This document shows, piece after piece, positions 55,025-64,000 of a stretch of DNA of 64,000 nt. Below the pieces are notes generated by a model, which searched no databases, was not told the origin of the DNA, and saw only the letters and a program-made list of their open reading frames with translations. The DNA is from Coccinella septempunctata (lineage: Eukaryota > Arthropoda > Insecta > Coleoptera > Coccinellidae): the NCBI RefSeq assembly GCF_907165205.1, contig NC_058191.1, forward strand, positions 22,338,064 through 22,402,063. Direction: 5' to 3'. Numbering within the stretch: the first letter of the stretch is position 1; every line of letters starts with the position of its first letter. A program made the position numbers and the translations under genes.

Positions 55025-56452
55025 ATGTTCATTGACTATCAGTAACAAAGTCTTTTGATTAAGTAGGAACTATAGTAAAATATATATTGGGAAAAAATGC
55101 AATCAATCACAAAAACCATTTTGTCCATATAGTACGGACAAAATGACATACTGAGTAAAGACATAAGGGCATACCAAAATATTAACAAAACAACTCACAA
55201 GTATATCGTTTGGTAGACTCTAGGAGATCAGCACATGAAGCATTTGCTGACATACTATGTCATTTTGTGCAAATGTAAACAAAAAACAATAAAAAATCAT
55301 AATTTCATCAAACAACCAATAATTGCAAGGCAATTAACTAAAATCACTCAATCACTGGATACTTCACTAGTTTATCGATTTTAATAGCAATAATCTCAAA
55401 ATGAAAACAAATAACTGCAAACAGGAGAAAATCACTGTAAAATAATTGAGGGGTGATTTTCCGAATTTAGTTTTTCATTGATTCTCCGAACATAAAATTC
55501 ACCCGCATCTTCCAGTTTCTACATTATTACTCTTACATACCATAAAAATACCACTCTTCATAATTTCTCGTGTTTGCTCAATTTTGATATTTTGATATGA
55601 AAAATCGAGTACCTACATTGTCTGAAGGCAATTCTGTAAAAGAAATTACAGATGGGTAATGTCATAAAATGAGCTTGTTATTTCTAAAGGTAATTTGTGT
55701 CTCCAGGTGGCATAGCTCTTTACGAAAATGTTACGTTAAAATGGACATATCTTCTTATTTAGGCGGAAAAATCGGAAAAAATTGGTAAGTAAAAAACGTG
55801 TTCTTTTGACCTCTATATTCTACTGTTAAAATATATGTACAAGTCCCCTCACCCTGTATATACTATGCGCCCGTGAAGACTGCCCCCTCTCCATTTGCAA
55901 GTGTATCTGTTAGATTGAGGATGTCCGTTTTTCACAATGCGCTTTGTTTATGGCCTGCCTCATGATCTGCTCCCTCTTGAGCAAGGACAAGTTCGTAAAT
56001 TTAAATAGTTATGCTGGTTAGAAGATCTCTCATCAACATCAGGTATAAAACGGTATATTAATTTTGAATTCCAGAGTAGTATTTGTTCTGTGCCAAAATT
56101 GTATCAATTTCAGTTTCAGAGTGTTTCCATTTTACGCAACTTTGGGAGAAGCTCCCTTACTTGAATCTTCTGAATAGCATATTTATAGGTAATTGTGGTT
56201 CGATGAATCATTTGATAGGCAATTTTGAAGATTCAAGATACTGATCCTTGAACTGCAATTTTTACTGAAATTGTTTTTCCGATTTTGGTAGACTGTAAAA
56301 TTCTACATTAAAGGATTGACCACACCATCGGAAATGATGCTGATGAATCAAAGCAAAATCATAGACGTAGGGTGGGTATGACTCGTCCAGTCCCGCCTTT
56401 CAATTCCAGGCTACGCCAATGAGCAAAATGTAAACTCTTTGTAACTGAATCC
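55025..56452. other. no gene recognised; small palindrome at about 55136-55275
   Basis: GGACAAAATGACATACTGAG faces ACATACTATGTCATTTTGTGC about 115 bp later. The first string also occurs near 46513. The rest is AT-rich with no coding pattern. TCACCCTGTATATAC near 55847 is a lone element-end string. Confidence 0.4.
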
Positions 56453-57240
56453 ATGTCATATGAACGCTTACAATACTTCGAAATCCAAAATAAATATGCA
56501 GTTTTAGACCTTCCAGGAGACTATATTTCTTCCGACCAAATACCATTACCTTCAAATTTCTCAAAATCGGTGGATATTAAACACATTACATTGCAGAAAA
56601 TTGGACAGACGCACTCCTACAGATACAATTTCAGTTGTAGGCTAGATGGTCATTTAGTTTCACAAGATTTTCATGAATATTTTTATGATCAAGTTTGGAC
56701 TCATAAATCGATTTAGAGCGAATAACCGGTAATTACCGTGGTTATTGGCGGTTTTGCCCTTGGTTATGTGCCTTCAGAACTTCTAACCTCACTTTAATAA
56801 TCAGAAGTTATTGGGGTTACATGTCACTGCGACCTTAAGGTCTTTTATGCCCCCCCATCAGAGGTTTCTTCACCTGCTTCATTATTATTTGCGCAATTAC
56901 ATTTATCTACTTTTAAATATTGCCCCTCAATGAAATTCAGCGGAGCTCTCTTTTCTTTTATTTGAAAAGATGCCAACGGACAATATGAATGGTATTGAAA
57001 CATATTCAAACATATAAAGTGGAAAAAATTTTCGAAATTTTGTATAATGCTCGTAGAGAAGTTTTTCGAATTACTTCTCAAACTGTATCAAATACCAAAT
57101 TCGGAAAAAGGTGCAGTAATCACCATACCTGAGAAAATGAAAGAAGCCTATTTTCAATGTATTGATTCAAGACTTCTGAATACTTACAAACAGAAAATTA
57201 GTATACTGCATGGACACACTGTAGCTTCGTAACAATGCTT
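56453..57240 (+). other. two unassigned ORFs upstream of the SWIM-YqaJ pseudogene
   Basis: An 87-codon ORF (56453-56716) and a 61-codon ORF (57047-57232) have protein-like composition but no motif I can name. They lie upstream of and on the same strand as the SWIM-YqaJ pseudogene and might be its 5' exons. Between them is a short dispersed repeat at about 56813-56880 (CACTGCGACCTTAAGGTCT, also near 23356). Confidence 0.3.
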
Positions 57241-58149
57241 GCTTTGGTATATGGTTTTGTGGACTCTCGTGCTTGTACTATATTGGTATATACCAACAAG
57301 TTTTTTGCTTTGCTCTCAAACCAGAGGAATATTTGTTTGGATATAAGCATTTAATAAGGGTTCGTATGGCCGGATATCCTGATATTGTAGTCAAATAGCT
57401 GTTTATTTCCTAAAAATATTAAATAAATTTCAAGATCTCTGAACTTTTGCTATGTTTAGTCAACTATCTAACTTCAGTTCATATGTCATTACGTGTTGTG
57501 CTTGCTGTTTATTCAGTTGGGCTGCTATCGAAGCGGAGCCATCCTGTAGATGTAACCTAATGAGCGATAATAAGATCCTGAATAAATCATACGATAATCA
57601 GTAGAAGGCGCAAAGAAAGGGTGTAAATGCACCAGAAAATGAGAAGAAAAAATTTTAATTTATAGAGAGCTATTTGCCCAGACCAGACAAAGCAAATAGA
57701 GAAAACGCCAGCTTGTAGTTATTCCATTCGAAGTTGAAACATCCTATTACACAGGCCGTAAACCCCTAATATTTACTGTTAGCCGTTGACTCGAGCTTGG
57801 CAGTGTATCTGTTGACAAAAATGAATGAAACCGGGGAACGACTTCCAAGAAATGATTTCTGAAGTCGCATTCTTTTACGAGCTCTGGTTTGTCTAGTTTA
57901 ACCCGAAACCGAGATTGTGTGCTTGGTGGAGTAGGGACCCTCAGACTATTATAAAATTATGTAGTTCCTAAAATGTGGCTTTATTTATTCATTCATTCAC
58001 AAACAGCGACACAGAAGTAATGGATGTTATTATTATTTTTGAATTTCTAATTCAACATAGTCAAGAGGGGAAAAATTCTTTATTTTCATGAATCTTTAAA
58101 GAGAAAGAATAAATATTTTTATTTTTCTTTGTTTTTATCTCGAGATTTA
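57241..58149. other. no gene recognised
   Basis: AT-rich, with fragmentary reading frames. Possible upstream coding remnants on the plus strand (ENEKKKF, ESYLPRPDKANRENA near 57640-57710) are too broken to annotate. Confidence 0.35.
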
Positions 58150-59270
58150 ACATGGCATCCAAGCCATCTAAGCATGTAATTAGGCTGTCCGAAGCACTGA
58201 ATTTCTTCAAAAACGAAAGAAAAATTTGGGAGGAAAAGGAAAATGCTGTTGAATTAGGCATGTGATTAATATGATGTTTGATAGTGACCTTCATATGGTT
58301 CGTGGAAACGTGCATGCCAGCATGATAGACCCACAATATAATGTTAAGCTATAATATAAAGAAATTTATTGCTTCTTATTGTGATATTTTGTCATAGGAT
58401 GCAGTGGATAATGATACCGGCTGTACCGAGATAACTATATTCGTTTATTGTTTTAATGCCATTATATTCCTTTATAAATAGCTCTTTTTATTTTTCAGAT
58501 GGATATCGATTGTACAATAAAATCAGGCAAGTGCAAGTGTCCACGTGGTCAACTACAATGTCACCACAAGGTAGCTTTGCTACTCTTTGCTTACAACATT
58601 GCAGTTTCTGATAGGGAGTGTGCTTGGAGCCAGTGCAAAAAATCAACGAAAAAATATGTCAAAAAAGGATATTAATCAAGCTAAGCCTCACAGGTTAACT
58701 AAGAGGAATTCGACAGAAGAAATGAAAGTTTTCAAGAACAACTTTTCTGTTCTTGATGGTGCTTTTGGCTTCTTTTGGCTCTGTCGGGGAATGAAATTTC
58801 ATTAGAGCAAGAAAAATCCATTGTAAATGTCGGATATATTTTATTCAGCATTTATCAGCAGTTAACAAGTTTCTGTTTTTTTGCAAATTGAATAAAAATA
58901 GCAGAAAATATTATCAGCAAAGTAGCGGAGCTAACAATTGGATAGTTGGGGCGAAAAAATAAATTGACAGCAAGTTATTTTGCAGTTGTGTTGGCAGCAT
59001 GTCCCAGTCTGTTCCAACAGCTTTCAGGTACTTTAATTTATGCTCATTCCGAAGTTGGAGTTATTTTATGAATTGATATATCTTAAATATTGAGGAAATT
59101 ATTTATAGGTACATAAAAGCGGTGCAATGGGGGAGCAATCCATGAAGAGCAAGCCATCGAAGCTTTGGAGGAAGTACTAAGTGATTCCCACTGTAGTGGT
59201 TACGCAAGTGTTTATACCTAGATGCTAGTCCAAATGGAGATCTCAAAAATAACACATTAATAATAAAATG
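58150..59270 (+). pseudogene. SWIM zinc-finger and YqaJ-nuclease-like protein, spliced and decayed
   Basis: Exon-like blocks occur in order. About 58150-58345 encodes KHVIRLSEALNFFKNERK and, after a stop and shift, VRGNVHASMIDPQYNVKL, the strand that precedes SWIM fingers. An acceptor TTTTTCAG at about 58491-58498 opens the next exon with KSGKCKCPRGQLQCHHKVAL, a SWIM CxC...CxH motif, followed by CAWSQCKK. At about 58960-59026, RKNKLTASYFAVVLAACPSQ resembles the start of a YqaJ (lambda-exonuclease-like) domain. An intron (59027-59108, GT-AG) joins VPTAFR to YIKAVQWG, and LDASPNGDLKNNTLI near 59220 matches the YqaJ ASPDG and metal-binding block. Stops and a frameshift make it a pseudogene. It belongs to a multicopy, virus-like recombinase family in animals. 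Confidence 0.7.
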
Positions 59271-62200
59271 AAGTAATTCTCATTCTGCGTCGAATATGGA
59301 ATCAGGAGTATTTTTGTGTACCACATATTCCAAAAAAGTTAAATTTCACTCATTTTCAGTTAAAGTTCACTCACTTTTGAACATCTTAGGAAATTGAAAA
59401 TATCAACACCCCAAGGTCAAAACTAATTATAAAAATGTTTCAAATTTTATACAGTGGTTTACTATTTTCACAAAACTAACGAAAGAAATAGTATAGAAAA
59501 GAGAAATGATCAACCAAAATATTTTATTCTACGGGAGTTGTAAATGATGGAAAAAACAAAATTATTATTTTGATCAAATAATTGTTATATTGTGGCATCT
59601 GATCATCTCTCCTCCTGCCCCACCTCCATAGAAACATCGAGGGATCTGGTCAGCTCAAACAGTCTCCCTACTTTTTGTGGGCCCTTTCGTAGTTATGGGC
59701 CCCTCAGACAATAGCTCTCACCTTTTGTCCCGTACATACGGATTTTTCGGTTTTTCTTCTAAGTTGAAGCTCGTCCTACCGAAATTGAAAAATTTCCCTA
59801 CTATTTTCGGAAAAACAAACACCTTCATAAATAAAGAAGGCTGTGCTAGTACTAGTATAGGTAAATATGAAGTAGTAGACATGGAAATTCTCGTAATTTC
59901 TCGAATATCCGGAATGAAAGTGATCTTCAGAGTCTCTCATAACCTGACACAACATAGGAGCATAAAGTTCATTACCATATTATCGATGAAAATTACCTGC
60001 CAACTTGGCCGAACTAGTTTCTGAGTTTTTTTATTGAAAGAAAAACACGACGTATATTATATATTCTGAATTAGAAAAAAAAATGGGACTGAAATATGTG
60101 AAAATAACTTAGGGTTTATATTTGAAAAAAATGAAAGTTACCACAACTATCACTGAAGTTGCGGTCTGAAAAAAACCTTTGACTACGCCACTGTATTCTA
60201 CATGAAAAAGTCTTGTTCTGCGCTTTCGGCACGTTCTTTTTTTGAATAGGGTGTCAGTTGAATTACACTAGCATTGGATGGTCCTGGTACATCATAGTCT
60301 CCACACAGTCATACACTGTGTAATTGTCATTTATTTGGACCACTTGTGTTGGAAAATGAAACTTCTCGTTTTGCACTTTCTAATACTTCTTGAATTTCCT
60401 TCGTTTCGGAAGGTTTTTAGTGAATAGCATTTAAATAAATGGAATTAATAAAACTCTAAATTATGTTCTTCAATATTATCTTTTTTATGAAAAAGAAGCT
60501 TTCTTAGTTGTGCCTGAATAGACTGGGCAAAATGTTTCTGATGCCATTCATCACGCCCAGAACAAATAAGCGACTATTGTGTCGTGTCGGACTTTGTCCT
60601 CCTGTCTAAAACAGATGAAACCATTAACAACACTACAGTCGTTTAATAGAGAAATTCTAAACCTTAGTAAAATCCATTTTCGATAGGTATAAAGTTGTAT
60701 TGAGAAAGGAAGGAAGGAACGTATTTTCCTCTCACTAAAGCGGTTGCAGTCAGAAGCAAAGCACATAACCATTTTCAAAATATTTCTCACAAAGACATAA
60801 TTCAAAGAATCGAACACTTCAAGTACTTACTCCATACAAAAATAAATTACAATCTTTGGCAGCTGCGCAGTATTAGTATTTCCCTTCTTGTTTTCTACTT
60901 GATCTTTACAGGAAAGTTTAAACCATAGATAACTCCAATCTGAGATTTCGTAATCCGAAGTTTAAACTACCATCTTTCGGGCCTAAGGCCTGCTTGAGTA
61001 ATTTGCAATTTCCGGAAACCACAGAAAAAAAACTAAAATCCTATGTTCCGATAAATAATTTCGACATTACCTGAATTGTTGATGAATTTTCAACAATCCC
61101 AACAAACAATTCTTCAGATACAACTCAGAGAATATCCGAATTATTCATCGGAACATATCCTATTTCAATAAAAGTATTCCGAAATGGCTCGTTTTCCTTA
61201 TTCCAAGTTTTTCTTTGATAACTTTAAAAGTTTCAATTTTGAGTACAAAGGGGGTTCATATAGGTTGCCTCCCTCTCCTTTTACGTAGAATTCAAGAAAA
61301 CAATAGAAAATATTGGTTGTAATTTGAAAATCTTGAGTTTTGATGAATGCGATTTGTTCAACTTGAGATTAATCTCATAAACACCCCGCACAATTTGAGT
61401 CCTAACAGCAAATAATATTATAATACTACATAATGGAGCAATTGAAATTGGTAAAGATTCCTTTCGAAAAAAACTCATCAGCAAAAATATTAAAACAATT
61501 GTTGACCGTTGATTTTTTACCCTTGGTGTAGTATACTGTTGAAATCGCCAACAAATCAGCTATTTAACGTTGAAGATATACTGGGTGTACCATTTGAAAT
61601 AAAAAACTAGGAGGTTGTTCCTCTCAGTTTTATTTCTTTCATACTAGTTTGTGTCAAAATGTTAACCTCTCAATTGCTTGTTTTTTACAAATTTTTTCAT
61701 TGAACCTGATTATTCAAATGCAGCGATGTTAAAGTTTTTCTGTCAAGTTCAATAACGTGAAGGGACATTTTCCGTCATTTTGCTATTAATTAAAAAAAAA
61801 ACAAATAAACTACGTTTAATTTCAGAACGCCACATTATTGCCCTAAAATCTACTAAATTCTAAAAATTTTCCGCTCCTACCTTTATCTCGGGGGCGATCA
61901 CCTCAGACATCCCTAAGATACCCCCCCCCACAATTTTTTTACTTTCGCCTACGATAATATCTATGTATCAGATAAAACCTAGCAATCTTTTTATCTTTTC
62001 TGATGTTTCGATAATCTGGCGTATCTTATTAGGAGTTAGTTGCACTCGTTTAGTCCCCAAAAATATTTCGGAATTGAAGGTGACCCCCTTTCGCAAGTAG
62101 TCCTGTCCGGTCCATCGACCATCAGCTGAGATAAGTGTGTGGTTTCTTGAACGTCGGAATCTTGCGCACCCGTCGTCCAGTTTCGGGTTCAAAAAGTGAA

Positions 62201-62820
62201 TCTTGAGATCGATCAACGGCTGATATAATAATAAACCATAAAAATTCTTGAACGGCGAAGATCACAGGCCAATTTCGATGGTGCGCTCAGTAATTACTAT
62301 TTCTGAAAAGAATTTCGTTCCTACTTTGTTAACCACTCGGTGGTAACTTCCATATTATGGTATGGCATTAGCTTGTATTACCGCTTGATATATTGGATAG
62401 GATGTCAGGTAGATATTACCGCTTACCTCGCCGTTGAAAAGGCCGATCTCGACGGCTCTTTTCTTTAATAACAGAACTTTTGGCTATTTCTGTCAATAAA
62501 TAAATGCCCTTTGTTTATATAAATAATAGAAGATTGTATTCATTTTTGTAGCACACAGGTAAATTCATCGTTCCTCCAAATATGCCTCCCAATAAACAAA
62601 TACGTTGTGTAGGTACTTATTATACGTTTACACAAGATGGGCTTTTGAGAATGAAACAGATGATATAATAGGTGGAATGAACTTATTTCGAGAAAATGCT
62701 CGGATACGTCTATTCTTGATTCAATGGGGACAACTTCTGAGATAACACCATAATCGTATCGTTTCAACCCTTAGTGTAACAACCTCAACCACTGAATTTT
62801 GAATGGAAGGATAGCCAATA
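59271..62820. other. no gene recognised
   Basis: A long AT-rich stretch. The ORFs at 59677-60024 (115 codons, plus), 60551-60817 (minus) and 61968-62216 (82 codons, minus; contains RFRRSRNHTLISADGRWTGQ) have protein-like patches but no family I recognise. ACTGGGTGTACCATTTG near 61581 is a lone TA-type element end. No terminal repeats, splice-linked exons or RNA genes were identified. Confidence 0.4.
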
Positions 62821-62945
62821 AACACAAGGACATCCGATGGATGTCCAACTGATATCCAAATCTTGCAATACGGATATCCATTGGACGTCCTTTGATGGAC
62901 AAATGACGTCCATTGGATATCCCATGGATATCCATCCCATGGATC
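62821..62945. repeat. GGAYRTCC repeat, left part
   Basis: Words GGACATCC, GGATGTCC, GGATATCC and GGACGTCC recur in both orientations, as in the 12.2-13.3 kb array. The repeat resumes at 63945 after the RT relic, so the relic split it. Confidence 0.75.
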
Positions 62946-62949
62946 TACC

Positions 62950-63937
62950 CTACAACTTAAAAAAGATGATGGTCGCTGCAACATCCCGCCATGATCTTCT
63001 TCGTCTTTTGAACATGATCAGAATACTACTGTTCGCCGATGACACCTCAGCATTAGTTACTGCGCGGAGCTTTCACGAGTTACAGAGGTTATGTCAACTT
63101 TCAGTCCAGTGCTTCGTTGATTGGTGTCGCTCTAATTCAATAATGATCAATATTGCTTAAACTGAATGCGTTCATTTTGCTCTAAGATCCAGCGAACGCA
63201 GATTGGTTGTACGGTATTTGGACGAGGTTCTTTCATCTGCGGACCATACCAAGTTCCTGGGGGTCCACATCGATTCCAACTTGAAGTGGATCGATTCTGT
63301 CTGTAAAAAACTCAATGGCTCTTACTTTGCTTTAAGTAGAGTTCGGAATTCACTTCCTTTGCGGTCCGTCCTCAACATATACTACAGTTTGGTGTACAGT
63401 CACCTATCATACAACATCCTACTGTGGGGTAATTCATCGGAGGTTGGCAGAGTTTTTGTTATACAGAAGAGGATCTTGCGTATGATATTTAATGTTGAGC
63501 CTGGGTCCTCCTGTAGACCGGTTTTCATTGAAAATGGCCTCCTCACCCTGGCCTCGATTTTCATTCTCAATTGTTTGATCTATACCAAAGAAAACGAAAA
63601 TAAGTTCACCAAACTTTCTAGCTTTTATAGCTACAGTACAAGAAACGATGGATTGTTGCGTGTACCACAACATAATTCTTCTAGATTCGAATGTTCACCA
63701 ATGTATCACTGTATCAAACTTTTTAATCACTTACCTAAATCATTGCGAAGTCTTAAGTTGAATGAATTTAAAAAAGCAGTTAAAGTTATTTTAGTTAGTA
63801 GATGTTATTATTCTGTTGATGAATATTTTTCTGATTCTTGTGAGTAGTTTTCTATTTCGATTTTGTTTTTTCTCTGACTTGTCCTATACATGTATTTGTC
63901 TGACAGGATTAATAAAGTATTATTATTATTATTATCC
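62950..63937 (+). pseudogene. CR1/L2-like RT relic, ATT tail
   Basis: It begins within the RT domain with LLFADDTSALVTARS (catalytic FADD) and an L..SVQCFVDWC block. A single stop (TAA after MINIA, about 63158) interrupts it. It continues TKFLGVHIDSNLKWIDSV, LVYSHLSYNILLWG and the C-terminal KLFNHLPKSLRSLKLNEFK block to a stop at 63847. The 3' end is (ATT)n at about 63919-63935. The endonuclease and the N-terminal RT are absent. Nearly all of the remaining 290 codons are open, so it is younger than the 7.3 kb relative whose C-terminal block it resembles. Confidence 0.85.
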
Positions 63938-63944
63938 GTTGTCA

Positions 63945-64000
63945 CCAATTTGGATGTCCAATGAATGTCCATATTTGGTCCAATATGAACGCATTTTGGA
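63945..64000. repeat. GGAYRTCC repeat, right part
   Basis: TTGGATGTCCAATGAATGTC and following words continue the family interrupted at 62945. The repeat runs off the end of the window. Confidence 0.65.

Noticed and set aside
57241..57800. Upstream exons of the SWIM-YqaJ gene
   Set aside because: Readable patches are short and broken, and no splice pair connects them convincingly.
59677..60024. 115-codon plus-strand ORF as a gene
   Set aside because: No recognisable motif, no splice or promoter context, and a length expected by chance in a 64-kb window.

Overview
The window is AT-rich eukaryotic DNA, most likely from an insect. A beetle is plausible, but nothing here proves the order. There are no bacterial operons, ribosome-binding sites or phage modules. 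Almost everything recognisable is transposable-element material: mariner, PIF/Harbinger, a Penelope-like element with a GIY-YIG domain, several non-LTR retrotransposon clades, foldback-type and snapback elements, and many short elements flanked by TA. Two spliced, decayed nuclease-type genes are also present. I found no intact host gene, rRNA, true tRNA gene or CRISPR array.

Layout. 1-12 kb: dispersed repeats and short inverted-repeat elements, one nested inside another at 4.94-6.23 kb, and a reverse-transcriptase (RT) relic at 7.3-8.35 kb. 12.2-13.3 kb: a tandem array with a 344-bp period built from GGAYRTCC-like words. 15.6-18.6 kb: RT relics, one interrupted by a second retroelement. 19.8-20.9 kb: Penelope-like 3' end between inverted arms. 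21.2-21.9 kb: Harbinger derivative. 22.5-25.8 kb: RTE-like relic and inverted-repeat elements. 27.3-30.7 kb (minus): decayed gene with a FEN1/PIN-like nuclease region, a 90-bp GT-AG intron and a C-terminal CXC zinc region. 31.6-36.3 kb: palindromic element carrying a snapback element, a mariner and a second snapback element.

37-38.6 kb: CR1-like RT relic beside a short inverted-repeat element. 38.8-45.2 kb: foldback element whose long arms consist of about 281-bp units, interrupted by a 3.2-kb CACTGAGA-ended element and by an RNase H-bearing non-LTR element with a perfect 12-bp target duplication. 46.6-50.9 kb: the one apparently coding-competent element, a Jockey-type non-LTR retrotransposon with ORF1, ORF2, a 53-A tail and a 9-bp target duplication, sitting inside an older inverted-repeat element (46.56-52.09 kb). 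52.1-55.0 kb: long inverted-repeat element with a 976-bp element in one arm, where the other arm preserves the empty site. 58.15-59.27 kb: spliced pseudogene with SWIM zinc-finger and YqaJ-nuclease-like exons. 62.8-64 kb: an RT relic inserted into the same GGAYRTCC repeat family as at 12-13 kb.

The elements interact as nested insertions rather than as a pathway. The best candidates for something not well described are the CACTGAGA element with its spliced exon and reiterated end words, the foldback composite, and the two virus-like nuclease gene families (FEN1/PIN-CXC and SWIM-YqaJ). All family names are from pattern recognition of the sequence; no search was run.
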